From Thiotrichaceae bacterium UBA4486 (GTDB taxonomy: Bacteria > Pseudomonadota > Gammaproteobacteria > Eutrophobiales > Eutrophobiaceae), in assembly GCA_002389045.1 (NCBI GenBank), contig DGNS01000009.1, forward strand, positions 480,462 through 544,461: a stretch of 64,000 bases of DNA, written 5' to 3'. Positions 53,435-63,104 of this stretch are shown here, one piece after another; within the stretch, counting starts at the first letter, position 1, and each line of letters opens with the position of its first letter. The notes below the pieces were generated by a model. The model worked only from the letters and a program-made list of their open reading frames with translations. It did not search any database and was not told where the DNA came from. Made by a program: the position numbers and the translations under genes.

Positions 53435-54055
53435 TCAGTGCAGCCGGGAAAGCGTGAATGCGCCGCGGATATCGCCCATGCGATAACCGGTAGCGCGGTC
53501 ATCCGGGTACAGGCGGCTGATCTCCGACTGCACCACGGGATCGATATCAGAACCGTGGCAGGTCAGACAGAGTCCCTGTGTCGGTATTGGCTTCATATAA
53601 CGAAACAGCGTACCGTCTTCAGTGGCAACCTCCGCAAAATATTCCATATCCTTGATTGCCTCGCCATTACGCAGGCGCTCGTCGAAGTCGCGCAGTACAG
53701 CCGCTTCCCAGTCATCGGGCGCATTATCCGTATTGCGCGGCTGCAGCGACGTGCGGGCGATATGCCAGTCATGCTCCGTGGATAATCGATCGGCGATGTC
53801 CGGGGCAACCACGTTACAGACGCGGATGGCTTCGACAGCGCCCCCCTCTCCCAGGGCGGTTTTCAGTTTCATTCCCAGCTCACCAGCAAAGGTTTTGACC
53901 AGACCACGTGCTGTCTCTGCACGGTGATCCGGGCCGCCGGCCGAAAGCGGCGCCGCCATGGCCAGGCAAAGCAGTATGACCGGGAATATACCGGACAGTA
54001 AACGTGACCGGCGTCGACCGTGCACAGTGATGAAATTGATAACTGACATGGGCAA
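53435..54055 (-). CDS. DUF3365 (Tll0287-like) haem protein, periplasmic
   Basis: The 206-residue protein has a signal peptide (about 1-39). It has the DUF3365 domain, with the haem c site CLTCHG near the C-terminus (GLCLTCHGSDI) and VCNVVAPDIADRL. DUF3365/Tll0287 proteins are redox or gas sensors in other contexts. It lies just upstream of the thioredoxin-DsbD gene on the same strand, so the pair could join thiol and haem redox in the periplasm. Confidence 0.85.
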   Translation of the reverse strand: MPMSVINFITVHGRRRSRLLSGIFPVILLCLAMAAPLSAGGPDHRAETARGLVKTFAGELGMKLKTALGEGGAVEAIRVCNVVAPDIADRLSTEHDWHIARTSLQPRNTDNAPDDWEAAVLRDFDERLRNGEAIKDMEYFAEVATEDGTLFRYMKPIPTQGLCLTCHGSDIDPVVQSEISRLYPDDRATGYRMGDIRGAFTLSRLH

Positions 54056-54221
54056 ACTCCTTATCCAGCACCGGAAACATCAGAACCTGACAGATTAATG
54101 TTACATTGCAAGGCCTGATGTTTGTTTGATCCGTATCAAACATACTCCGGTGTATCTGTCACATCATATTAACCTGTATGACATATTATAATGGAATAAC
54201 CATGCGCCATAAGCCTTTCCC

Positions 54222-56162
54222 ATGTTAAAAACAGATATTGTCAATGAACTGGGTGAAAACCCGCTGCTGTTGCCCGCCTATGTGGATCAGGCGCTGGAAG
54301 CCAATAATCGCATCAAATATTACTTTACCCTGCTGCAGGAAGCCCGGCGCTTCGCCGACCATCCCGAGTCAGGCGCTGCCGATCTGAGGACCGAACGGGG
54401 TGTCGCCGGGATCTCCGATTCCAGTCTCGATGCCATCATATCCAGCACCCAGCATACGGCCGACGGCCGTTATTACATTCCGCGTATCGAACAATTACAC
54501 GACAGCATTGTTGCGGCACTGGAAACCATGCTCGCGCCGCTTCGAGTCGGCCGCGGACAAGGCGTGGTCAAAAGCTATGAACAACGGCTCAAGGGTCTGC
54601 TGGATGCTATCGGAACCATCAGCGGAGATGAGGTCAGCGGCGATTACATTGATCGGGTCACTCACGGCCGGCGTGATCATTCCGATAGCCTGCATTTGCT
54701 GGTCATGGACGTGCACAAACTCATCAACCAGTTGCAATCGGAACTGGCGCAGGAAAATATTAACGGAGCCCGCGCCTATGGATTGACAGATCCCGACCGG
54801 GTGCTGGTACGGGCTTTCATGGCCGGTCTGAACCGCACCGCACCGCTGAAGTTTGATCACCCGGGCCTCGATACGACAGCCACCCGTTCGGGTGACAGGT
54901 TGATCATCGAGAATGACATCGGCACGACCGACGCCCACGTACTGGTCATACACGTGGACGGCCTGCGGGTTACGCTCACCTATACCGATGTGCACGAACA
55001 ACGCGCCGCATTTTTCGAAAGCCTGTTCGAAAAATACAGCGTTCAATGGCAGGACACCCGCAGTCGCGATTTGGTCAAGGGCGAGGAAAAGGATCGCTAC
55101 TTTCTCTGTACAGGCATACTCGTCGCCGAAACCCCGGCGCAGCTGCAGGAATACCTGGATTTTCTCGGCTCACGCATCGTTTTCCTGATTGACTGGAACA
55201 AGGCGCGCAAGCGTCTGCGAAATTTTATCCGCAAACGCGACTGCCTCGGCCTGCTGAAATGGGCGGCGGATAACAATTTCGGCCATCGAGCTTTTCTGCA
55301 GGTCGGTGGTGAACGGATCATCTACGAGGCTCTGGCCCGGGTATCGCGCACGGAAGTCAGCTACGGTGAGCGGCTGGACAGCATGCTCGGCGAAACCCCG
55401 GCGATAGAATTCCTGCGCTTCGTGCTGCAGACCGCGGCCACCGGTCTGTTGAACGGCCGTTCCGAGCGACTCATCCGTGACGAGATAAAGACCGAGATCT
55501 TCAACTTTTTTCAATCAGCCGGTGAAAGCGTTTACGAAATCTGCGCCGATCACGCCGCCACCATTTTTGATCTGGCCGATGCCACCAGCCACTGCATGAA
55601 CAGGGATTTTCATCAGCTCGAAGAGACCTCGCGCATGGCTGTGCTGGCCAAACGCCGGGAAACCCGCGCCGATGATCTGCTGAACCGGGTGCGTGAAGTC
55701 ACCCGGCGCAGCGGCGACGGCATGCACATCCGCAAGGTGACCGAACAGGCCGATAACATCGCGGATTCACTCGAAGAAGCTGCCTACCTGTTGACGCTGA
55801 TGCCGGCAACACCGGTTGACGAAACACTGCTGCAGCCGCTGCAAAACCTGTCCAGGCTCGTCGTCGACGGTGTGCGCGGCTATATACGCTGTATCGAGAC
55901 AGCCCGGCAACTCGAAGTCAGCAACGTCCGCGAGGACCGCCAGGCGTTTCTGGAAGCCGTGGATGATATCATCACCATCGAACACCAGACCGATGCCGAA
56001 GAACGGCGCTTGCTGAAACTGCTGTTGCAGAGTGACTGCGATGCCGGGTTGATGCACCTGCTCGACCGGCTCGGGCAAACCTTCGAGGAAGCCGCCGATG
56101 CGCTGTCACGCTGTGCGCAGATGATGAAGGATTATCTGATCGATGAGGTCATGACGCCGTGA
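54222..56162 (+). CDS. Large unknown protein with PhoU/DUF47-like C-terminus
   Basis: The 646-residue cytosolic protein has an N-terminal part (1-410) that I do not recognise; it is rich in charged helices and two beta segments (RLIIENDIGTTDAHVLVIHV, RVTLTYTDVHEQRA). The C-terminal 220 residues are all-helical with the DUF47/PhoU pattern (QADNIADSLEEAAYLLTLMP, LMHLLDRLGQTFEEAADALS). The stop overlaps the start of the next gene (GTGA), so it is translationally coupled to a PPDK-like protein. Phosphate or phosphotransfer signalling is a guess from the PhoU-like tail. Confidence 0.72.
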   Translation: MLKTDIVNELGENPLLLPAYVDQALEANNRIKYYFTLLQEARRFADHPESGAADLRTERGVAGISDSSLDAIISSTQHTADGRYYIPRIEQLHDSIVAALETMLAPLRVGRGQGVVKSYEQRLKGLLDAIGTISGDEVSGDYIDRVTHGRRDHSDSLHLLVMDVHKLINQLQSELAQENINGARAYGLTDPDRVLVRAFMAGLNRTAPLKFDHPGLDTTATRSGDRLIIENDIGTTDAHVLVIHVDGLRVTLTYTDVHEQRAAFFESLFEKYSVQWQDTRSRDLVKGEEKDRYFLCTGILVAETPAQLQEYLDFLGSRIVFLIDWNKARKRLRNFIRKRDCLGLLKWAADNNFGHRAFLQVGGERIIYEALARVSRTEVSYGERLDSMLGETPAIEFLRFVLQTAATGLLNGRSERLIRDEIKTEIFNFFQSAGESVYEICADHAATIFDLADATSHCMNRDFHQLEETSRMAVLAKRRETRADDLLNRVREVTRRSGDGMHIRKVTEQADNIADSLEEAAYLLTLMPATPVDETLLQPLQNLSRLVVDGVRGYIRCIETARQLEVSNVREDRQAFLEAVDDIITIEHQTDAEERRLLKLLLQSDCDAGLMHLLDRLGQTFEEAADALSRCAQMMKDYLIDEVMTP

Positions 56163-57820
56163 ACGGGGACACTGCCGCTACGGCGCCACAGATGCTCCGT
56201 ATCCATTCCGGCATGGCCATGGACACGCTGCCCGCGCCGGACGAAGTGGGTGGCAAGGCCTGGGGGCTGGCACGGCTGGCGACTGCCGGCATCAACATAC
56301 CTCCCGCCTTCGTCCTCGGTACCGCTGTCTGCCGCGACTATTTCGCGCATGGACGGAAGCTGTCAAAGGCCTTGCGTGAAGCCATACAGCAGCAGGTTCG
56401 CTGGCTGGAAGACCTGACCGGCTCGGCATTCGGCAGCCGGCGCAACCCGTTATTACTGTCCGTTCGTTCCGGCGCGCCGGTATCCATGCCCGGCATGATG
56501 GAAACGCTGCTCAATATCGGCATCAACGACGAGAGTATCAGGGGGTTGATCCGATGCACCGGGAATCCACGCCTGGCCTGGGATTCCTACCGTCGCCTGC
56601 TACTGGGTTACGCCGAGGTCATGCATCCCGGCCGCATTGCAACGCTGGAAGCCATACAGAGCGGTCATCTCAAACAGCAGGGGTTGCGCAGTACCGGCGA
56701 GATGGACAGCATGGCTTTCCGGCAGTTGTGCACCGAACTGCTGCAGAACTTCCACGGTGTAACGGGCGATGAATTTCCCCGCGATCCCTGGCAGCAGCTT
56801 TATCGCAGTGTCGCCGCGGTGTTTGACTCCTGGTTCAGCCCGCGTGCCGGCACCTACAGGACAATCAACGGTATTGATGAATCCATGGGCACTGCCTGCC
56901 TTGTGCAGGTCATGGTATTCGGAAACGCCGGCAGTGATTCCGGATCGGGAGTGGGGTTCACCCGAAACCCGGCGGATGGCAAAAACGAACTGTATATCGA
57001 CTACCTGAGTAATGCCCAGGGCGAGGACATTGTCTCCGGGCGTCACGATGTCGAGGATGCCGGCGATTTACGCCGCAAGTTGCCCGGGGTTTATGCCGAA
57101 CTGGGCGCCCTGCGTACGCGGCTGGAAACGGAATTTGCCGACATGCAGGATTTCGAGTTCACAGTGCAACAGGGCCGGCTCTACCTGTTACAGACCCGCA
57201 ACGGCAAACGCACCCCGTTGGCGGCGCTGCGCATTGCCATCGATATGGTCGACGAACAGAGGATTACTGCCCCCGAAGCCCTTGCCCAGATTGAGGGGAT
57301 TGATCCCGCTACGCTGAGTATTACTTCACTGGCGGCAAACAGAGATGAGGCAAACTGGAGCAACGCTATTGCCGCAAGCACGGGTGTCGCTGCCGGCGTC
57401 ATCGCCCTCGACGAACACCGGGCCAGGGAGATGGCTGATGCCGGCCAACCCGTTGTGCTGGTGCGTCAGGAAATCTCAACCGATGATATCGCGGCCATGC
57501 ACTGCGCCGTCGCCGTAGTCACTGTCACCGGTGGCCGCACCTCTCATGCAGCCGTGGTCGCGCGGCAACTGGGTATCGCCTGCGTCGTGGGATGCCGCAG
57601 CATGCACATCGACATGGATAAACGCCAGGTCCACATCGGCGATGACATCTGCACGGAAGGCTCCTGGTTGACCGTGGATGCGGATCACGGCCGTGTCTGT
57701 GCCGGACACCTCGAGATTGAACGGCATCGCCCGGATGATCTCATCCGGCGTATCGAAGAATGGCGTACCAATACGCCCCCGGCCGCGAAAGACGCCACCG
57801 GAACACCGGTGGCTGAATAG
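56159..57820 (+). CDS. PPDK-like protein: ATP-grasp plus phosphohistidine domain, no PEP domain
   Basis: The 553-residue protein starts at GTG 56159, overlapping the previous stop. The N-terminus follows pyruvate phosphate dikinase: GGKAWGLARLATAGINIPPA, LLLSVRSGAPVSMPGMMETL, TGNPRLAWDSYRRLLLGY and SGSGVGFTRNPADGKNELY. The phosphohistidine site is intact (TVTGGRTSHAAVVARQLGIA). The protein ends soon after this domain, so the C-terminal PEP/pyruvate TIM barrel (about 350 residues in normal PPDK of about 880) is missing. It can therefore probably phosphorylate its own His from ATP, but must pass the phosphate to another acceptor. The coupled PhoU-like protein is the obvious candidate partner. 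Confidence 0.85.
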   Translation: MNGDTAATAPQMLRIHSGMAMDTLPAPDEVGGKAWGLARLATAGINIPPAFVLGTAVCRDYFAHGRKLSKALREAIQQQVRWLEDLTGSAFGSRRNPLLLSVRSGAPVSMPGMMETLLNIGINDESIRGLIRCTGNPRLAWDSYRRLLLGYAEVMHPGRIATLEAIQSGHLKQQGLRSTGEMDSMAFRQLCTELLQNFHGVTGDEFPRDPWQQLYRSVAAVFDSWFSPRAGTYRTINGIDESMGTACLVQVMVFGNAGSDSGSGVGFTRNPADGKNELYIDYLSNAQGEDIVSGRHDVEDAGDLRRKLPGVYAELGALRTRLETEFADMQDFEFTVQQGRLYLLQTRNGKRTPLAALRIAIDMVDEQRITAPEALAQIEGIDPATLSITSLAANRDEANWSNAIAASTGVAAGVIALDEHRAREMADAGQPVVLVRQEISTDDIAAMHCAVAVVTVTGGRTSHAAVVARQLGIACVVGCRSMHIDMDKRQVHIGDDICTEGSWLTVDADHGRVCAGHLEIERHRPDDLIRRIEEWRTNTPPAAKDATGTPVAE

Positions 57821-57929
57821 CTGTTCGAATAAGTCGATCAATTCAACCGCGGCGAGGATTGCGCAAGACACGCCGGAAAACTGCTGGTATGCGGTTGCAA
57901 CCGCGACGGCAGCAGCGTATATCCGGAAC

Positions 57930-58427
57930 ATGACGAACAACAGCACTGATCACCCGCCCCGCTACAGCAACCGGGAATTTCCCGCCTACCGCTTTGTTCC
58001 CGGCAAAACGCCGCACCCGACACGGGATCCGCAGGGCCATTCATACAACAGGATCCCGGAACCCCTGCCGCCTTTCGATCCGGAACACTGGTCCGCCTGC
58101 GAGGAGTATCTCTATGGCATCGACCTGTTCAACCATGGCTACTGGTGGGAAGCGCACGAGGCGCTGGAAGCCGTGTGGGTGGCGGCCGGCCGTTACACGC
58201 AAACCGGTCAGTTTGTACAGGGTTTGATCCAGATTGCGGTGGCGCATCTGAAGGCGCACCAGGGCTTTTACGATGTCAGCCGGCGTATGGCCGTTGAGGG
58301 TCACGATAAAATGAAAGCCCACAGGGGGCTCTTTATGGGCATTGATCTGGACCTGTTACGTGAGGACGTGGATCGTTTTTGCCGGCAGCCGGATACTGTC
58401 GCGATCAGTATCGAACTGGCGTTATGA
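57930..58427 (+). CDS. DUF309 family protein
   Basis: The protein is 165 residues from ATG 57930; the frame opens further upstream without similarity. The DUF309 motif is FNHGYWWEAHEALEAVWVAA followed by QFVQGLIQIAVAHLKAHQG, a small helical domain of unknown function. It follows the PPDK-like gene by about 110 bases on the same strand and may be in the same transcript. It is convergent with the BCCT gene. Confidence 0.86.
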   Translation: MTNNSTDHPPRYSNREFPAYRFVPGKTPHPTRDPQGHSYNRIPEPLPPFDPEHWSACEEYLYGIDLFNHGYWWEAHEALEAVWVAAGRYTQTGQFVQGLIQIAVAHLKAHQGFYDVSRRMAVEGHDKMKAHRGLFMGIDLDLLREDVDRFCRQPDTVAISIELAL

Positions 58428-58463
58428 CCCTGGCACACTGATTACCAGGGAAATCATTAGCAG

Positions 58464-60077
58464 TCAGAGGTCCGGGTCCAGCGGCGAATGATGCACAACC
58501 ACCGGCGCGCTGTCCTCGGATAACACACGGTTCAGATTCAGGATCATGAACAATAACAGCAGGGAAAACGGCAACCCGGCCGAGATGGCGGCCGTTTGCA
58601 GGGCGGTCAGTCCCCCGCCCACCAGCAGTATGGCGGCGACCACCCCCTCGGTGACGGCCCAGAATATACGTTGCAAAACCGGTGGATTCGGGTGCCCGCC
58701 GGCGGTAATGATATCGATAACCAGCGAACCGGAATCCGACGAGGTCACGAAGAAACTCACGATGACAATGGTCGCCATGGTACCCACCACCAGTGTCACA
58801 GCGGGACTCATCCCGCCCATGCCGCCGGCAGCGGGCAGTTTGTCCAGGAACACGAACAGGGCGCTGGCGATATCATTCTGCACGGCGCCGGACAGAGAAC
58901 CCGGCCACAGTAACTCCACGTAAAGGGCGGAATCGCCGAAGACGGACAACCAGATAAAGGTCAGCGTCGTGGCCATGAACAACACGCCGCCGATAAATTC
59001 CCGGATGGTGCGGCCGCGCGAGACACGCGCGATGAACATACCAACAAACGGTGACCAGGCAATCCACCAGCCCCAGTAAAAGACGGTCCAGCCGTTTTGC
59101 CAGTCGCCCCGGGAATAGGTTTCATTCCAGAACGCGAGATAAAAGAAATTATCCAGGTATAAACCGATATTTTCGACAAAACCGTTGAGTATAAACAGGC
59201 TGGGACCGACGGTAATTACGTAAAGCAATATAAGCGCTGCCAGAAGCATGTTGAATTCGGACAACCGCTTGATGCCCCGTTTCAGTCCCAGCACCACCGA
59301 GATCGTGGCGATAGCCGTGATGCCGGCAATCAGTAACAATTGTACCGTGGCACTGGCCGGAATGTTGTACAGATAGTTCAGCCCGGCATTGATTTGTCTC
59401 GCACCCAGTCCCAGTGATGTCGCCACGCCAAACAGGGTTGCGACCGCGGCCACGGTATCGATGACATGACCGCAAAAACCGTCGACACGATTGCCCAGCA
59501 GGGGACGAAACACGCCACGGATGCTCAGGGGTTGTTCATGGTTGAATGCGAAATAGGCTATCGCCAGACCGGTCAGGGTATAAATGCCCCAGGCGTGTAA
59601 ACCCCAGTGCAGGAAGGTCGTGCTGATGGCGTCTTCGTAGGAGGCGATGCTGCCGGGATCGGCGCCGTGCGGAGGCACCAGCAAATGATAAATCGGCTCG
59701 GCCACGCTATAGAACATGAGTCCGATGCCCATCCCGGCGGAAAACAGCATGGCAAACCAGGCGCCGAGACTGAAGTCAGGCCGGGCTTCGGGACCGCCGA
59801 GGCGGATACTGCCATAAGGCGAGAACAGCAGATAAACAAGATAGCCAAGGATAATATTGACTGTCAGGATCAGAAACCAGCCGGTCTGGTTGGCGATCCA
59901 CGCCTGCAGGGTATTGACCGTCTGCGAGAAGTCGTCCAGCGACAGCAGGCCGAGCGAGACAAAGGCCGCAATCAGGGCCGCGGCCGAAAAAAACACGACG
60001 GGATTCAGATCCAGCCAGATGCGGCCGCTGCGATCGGTCAGGCGCCAGTTACTGCGTATCCCGGGATGGCGGGCCAT
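58464..60077 (-). CDS. BCCT-family betaine/choline/carnitine transporter
   Basis: The 537-residue membrane protein has twelve helices. The BCCT signature is YWGWWIAWSPFVG; FLHWGLHAWGIYTLTGLAIA and TSSDSGSLVIDIITAGGHP are typical. It imports betaine-type osmolytes with Na+ or H+. The two betaine-synthesis methyltransferase genes lie upstream on the same strand, so the cluster provides both import and synthesis. N- and C-terminal extensions are short. Confidence 0.93.
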   Translation of the reverse strand: MARHPGIRSNWRLTDRSGRIWLDLNPVVFFSAAALIAAFVSLGLLSLDDFSQTVNTLQAWIANQTGWFLILTVNIILGYLVYLLFSPYGSIRLGGPEARPDFSLGAWFAMLFSAGMGIGLMFYSVAEPIYHLLVPPHGADPGSIASYEDAISTTFLHWGLHAWGIYTLTGLAIAYFAFNHEQPLSIRGVFRPLLGNRVDGFCGHVIDTVAAVATLFGVATSLGLGARQINAGLNYLYNIPASATVQLLLIAGITAIATISVVLGLKRGIKRLSEFNMLLAALILLYVITVGPSLFILNGFVENIGLYLDNFFYLAFWNETYSRGDWQNGWTVFYWGWWIAWSPFVGMFIARVSRGRTIREFIGGVLFMATTLTFIWLSVFGDSALYVELLWPGSLSGAVQNDIASALFVFLDKLPAAGGMGGMSPAVTLVVGTMATIVIVSFFVTSSDSGSLVIDIITAGGHPNPPVLQRIFWAVTEGVVAAILLVGGGLTALQTAAISAGLPFSLLLLFMILNLNRVLSEDSAPVVVHHSPLDPDL

Positions 60078-60110
60078 GATGCGCCGGTTTTGCGGCAGCC
60101 GTTGCGGAGA

Positions 60111-60962
60111 TCAGGCCGCCTTCTGAAAATGCATGATGCCCCAGGCAAGATAACCTTTACTGCCGGCCTCAATCCAGTGACCCAGCCCCTGGTGCATGCG
60201 CTCGATGTATTCACTGGAGACCCACTGCTGCAATTCCTCACGACGGGAAGTGAGTTCATCGCGTACACGCGAATAATGACAAACCAGTTGCGGCGTCAGG
60301 TCGCGTATATTCAGTTCTTTCCAGCCCAGGCGTTCGGCCTGCTGACGATAAAAAGCAAACGAACCGAGCGAGTCCAGATGAATGCGATCCAGCACCGGCT
60401 GCAGCACGCCTTGCGGGCAATCGTCGGCCTGCATGGGATCAGTGAAGATGATTTCACCACCGGGCATCAGCACCCGGTCAACCTCGTCCATGACTTTCGC
60501 CCGCTCACCGGAATGCAAAATGGAATCCTGTGACCAGGCAATATCAAATTTTTTGTCATCGTAAGTGAGATTCTCAAAACTGCCGTCAATCACCTCGATA
60601 CGATCCTGAAGTCCCTGTTCGGCAGTGATCTCCCGGTTACGGGCGTTCTGGGCCTCGCTGAGATTGATACAACTGACACGGCAGCCGTAGGTTCCGGCCA
60701 GCCAGCGGGCCGCGCCGCCGTAACCGGCGCCGAGATCAATGACACGTGAATCGCTGTTCAGCCCCTTGAGTTCTTCGGCCATGGTCGCCACCGTGCGTTG
60801 CGACGCCGTGGCGATATCTTCATCGACATCATTATATATGCCGACATGAATGTCCTCGCCACCCCAGATGTGAAAATAGAAATTGTCGGCATCATCACTG
60901 TTGTAATAGCTCTGCGCCGTTTGTACGACTTCTGAGTATTGTTCAGTATTCATTGTGATCAC
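60111..60962 (-). CDS. Sarcosine/dimethylglycine N-methyltransferase (SDMT)
   Basis: The 283-residue SAM-dependent methyltransferase has motif I VIDLGAGYGGAARWLAG, then VSCINLSEAQNARNREI, SQDSILHSGERAKVMDEV and VLMPGGEIIFTDPMQADD. The whole length matches the SDMT type from halophilic bacteria, which converts sarcosine to dimethylglycine and then betaine. It overlaps the preceding GSMT gene by 4 bases (ATGA at 60959-60962), so the two enzymes are made together. Confidence 0.9.
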   Translation of the reverse strand: MITMNTEQYSEVVQTAQSYYNSDDADNFYFHIWGGEDIHVGIYNDVDEDIATASQRTVATMAEELKGLNSDSRVIDLGAGYGGAARWLAGTYGCRVSCINLSEAQNARNREITAEQGLQDRIEVIDGSFENLTYDDKKFDIAWSQDSILHSGERAKVMDEVDRVLMPGGEIIFTDPMQADDCPQGVLQPVLDRIHLDSLGSFAFYRQQAERLGWKELNIRDLTPQLVCHYSRVRDELTSRREELQQWVSSEYIERMHQGLGHWIEAGSKGYLAWGIMHFQKAA

Positions 60963-61771
60963 TCGTCGGTTTCCACATATTGTTTGGAGGCCACATGCAC
61001 GAAAAAGTCCGGCTCGGACATTTTATAGGTCTCCTTGAAATCACCATAGGTGACCACGTCCTGGAAACCCACTTCCTTCATCAACCGCTGCACGTAGTTC
61101 TTGCGCAGGGGAAACATGTTCAGGTGATAGGTATCGCCATCCTTGAATTCGTAGCGAAAGCGGGCCAGGGTTTCATCCACGTGCTCGGGAGTCGCGGTAA
61201 CTTCGTCTCCACCATAGTAGTAGTTGTGTGTGGGCTTGGCGTCGGCATCCAGGATGGCGTCGTAGTTACGATGATCCAGGATCAGGATGCCGTCATGACG
61301 CAAGGTCGCATAATATTCGGCCAGTGACTTGCGGCGGTCGTTTTCCTTGTGCAAATGCGTAAACGAATTGCCAAGACAAATCACCGCATCGTACAAATCA
61401 TGCACACTCTTGTTCAGCCAGCGCCAGTCCGCATGTATGGTTCTGAGAATATGTCCACGCTTGCGCGCGTTTTCAAAGGCCTTGGCAAGCATGGCCGGAC
61501 TGCCGTCGGCACTGGTCACCTCGAAACCGGCTTCCAGCAACTGCACCGAGTGATAGCCGGTGCCGGTAGCCACATCGAGGATTTTCATGGCGCCGTGTTC
61601 TTTCAGCACCTCGATGAAAAAATTACCCTCGGCCTCGGCGCGGCCGTCCCAGTCGATGAGGTTATCCCATTTGTTCACAAATGAATTGACGTACTCCTCG
61701 ACGTATTTGTCGGTATCACGCACGCTGAGCGGGTCTTTGCCGTAATCCTGTTTGCTTTTTGTTTGTACCAT
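60959..61771 (-). CDS. Glycine/sarcosine N-methyltransferase (GSMT)
   Basis: The 270-residue protein has motif I ILDVATGTGYHSVQLLEAGF, then SADGSPAMLAKAFENARKRG and ICLGNSFTHLHKENDRRKSL, with HDGILILDHRNYDAILDADA. It matches the first enzyme of de novo betaine synthesis, which methylates glycine to sarcosine and dimethylglycine with SAM. It is followed by SDMT and the BCCT gene on the same strand. The 454 bases upstream are the likely osmotically controlled promoter. Confidence 0.92.
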   Translation of the reverse strand: MVQTKSKQDYGKDPLSVRDTDKYVEEYVNSFVNKWDNLIDWDGRAEAEGNFFIEVLKEHGAMKILDVATGTGYHSVQLLEAGFEVTSADGSPAMLAKAFENARKRGHILRTIHADWRWLNKSVHDLYDAVICLGNSFTHLHKENDRRKSLAEYYATLRHDGILILDHRNYDAILDADAKPTHNYYYGGDEVTATPEHVDETLARFRYEFKDGDTYHLNMFPLRKNYVQRLMKEVGFQDVVTYGDFKETYKMSEPDFFVHVASKQYVETDE

Positions 61772-62225
61772 AATTGTTTACCACGTTTCCTGTTAGTCGA
61801 TAGCAACCGGTCGGTCAATGAACCGGCTTTACCAGAAATCCGGTTTTCGTATTCATCAACAACAAACTGATTGTTATTTTTTATGTCATGCAGATCACCT
61901 GTGAGAAGGTTTACCACACGTTTTGATGCCGGCGACCGTGAGCGGTCAGCGGCACTTTGACAGGTGTTTTACACCCGGGCAGAAAGTCTCAAGCGTATGC
62001 CTGGATATAAAAAATCCGCATGCATAACGTCCATGACTCGAAAAAAAATTTACGAAATCCATGTAGTTACAAGTGACAGTACTATAAGGGAGGCAGACGG
62101 GATAATCAAATGACAGGACTTGTTGAAACCGTGTTAAACCGGTAAAAACACTTGAAAACTCATAGGCCTGGACAGAAAAACTAGAAACTGCCGAAGACCG
62201 TAAAGTCACGGCAATGCGGAAAATT
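61772..62225. other. Long leader/intergenic region upstream of GSMT
   Basis: A 454-base gap lies before the betaine-synthesis genes, AT-rich in the middle. On the plus strand a short hairpin (TGCCG ... CGGCA, enclosing GAC/GTC) sits near 62190-62215. No convincing promoter or riboswitch was assigned. An open frame on the minus strand (61946-62209) shows no family features and is not called. Confidence 0.5.
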
Positions 62226-62582
62226 TCACTTCCTGGCGAGCTTTTGCCGGTAAAAGGCTTCCTGAAAAACCGGTGAATCCGTGCCGCCGCGATGCAGCTT
62301 CATGAGTAAATAATTCATCCGCCGGCCCAATGTCTCGCGCTGTTCCGTGGAAACGGCTGCTGCAAGCATCCCATCCAGTGAGGCGATCTCCCGGCGCAGG
62401 CTGATTTCCTCGGGCAGGAACCCGGAATTTTTCAGCAACCGCCAGGCGACACGCAAGTCTTCGGGCACCAGGCTGTCATCGTCGAGAACCAGCGGCCTGC
62501 CCTCGCCCGGCAGATTATCGAATTCACCGCGGGCTGACGCCTCGGTAATTTTTCGCTCGGCAAGTTGATCAATCAATAACAT
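62226..62582 (-). CDS. DUF1992 (DnaJ-C28-like) protein
   Basis: The 118-residue protein has the DUF1992 pattern: LAERKITEASARGEFDNLPG, then GRPLVLDDDSLVPEDLRVAW and the helical remainder with MNYLLMKLHRGG. The domain is shared with DNAJC28; function unknown. It is in tandem with the DUF1840 gene, 42 bases between. Confidence 0.92.
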   Translation of the reverse strand: MLLIDQLAERKITEASARGEFDNLPGEGRPLVLDDDSLVPEDLRVAWRLLKNSGFLPEEISLRREIASLDGMLAAAVSTEQRETLGRRMNYLLMKLHRGGTDSPVFQEAFYRQKLARK

Positions 62583-62624
62583 GGAACAGGTACAGGCGGT
62601 TTTACCGGTCCGCTCAGCCGGCGT

Positions 62625-62948
62625 TTACTTCTGGCGCCACATAATGCCGGTTTCATCCGCCGCCGCGGCTTTCAGCATTTCCAGCAGTGGATATGCCCGC
62701 GCGCTGATGCCCACTGCAGGCGCATCCCCGTTTTCATCCTGGTTGCCGTTCGAAGAATCCGCAACTTCTTCCTTTTGCTGTTCGGCACTCACTGCCTGCT
62801 GCAATCGCTCCAGCACCGCCGGCACATCCTCGGCGAATATTCCACCGGGGATATGACCGCTCTGTCCCATCAGTTTGAGCAGGTGTCTGGCGACATCCGC
62901 AAACATGGTGATGTCGCCGGACGCAGTGGATGAAAATATGACTAACAT
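62625..62948 (-). CDS. DUF1840 protein
   Basis: The 107-residue protein has the DUF1840 opening MLVIFSSTASGDITMFADVA, HLLKLMGQSGHIPGGIFAED and VPAVLERLQQAV. A variable Asn/Glu-rich linker precedes the C-terminal VGISARAYPLLEMLKAAA. Cytosolic, function unknown. Confidence 0.9.
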   Translation of the reverse strand: MLVIFSSTASGDITMFADVARHLLKLMGQSGHIPGGIFAEDVPAVLERLQQAVSAEQQKEEVADSSNGNQDENGDAPAVGISARAYPLLEMLKAAAADETGIMWRQK

Positions 62949-63104
62949 GTCTCGCTCCTGATTCCGGAGTTCTGTTTCGATAATCTGAACCGAATGAATT
63001 ACAGCATACTACAGGCAGTTGAGATCATCAGCCAGGCAGGTATTACTGATGGGAACGGAAGCTGGAAGGCATCCGCAACCGTTTACGGTCACGGATTCTG
63101 ACGC

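Noticed and set aside
62160..62225. Plus-strand sequence CCGTAAAGTCACGG recalls part of the GEMM (cyclic-di-GMP) riboswitch.
   Set aside because: The rest of the consensus is not found, and no plus-strand gene follows; the adjacent gene is on the other strand.
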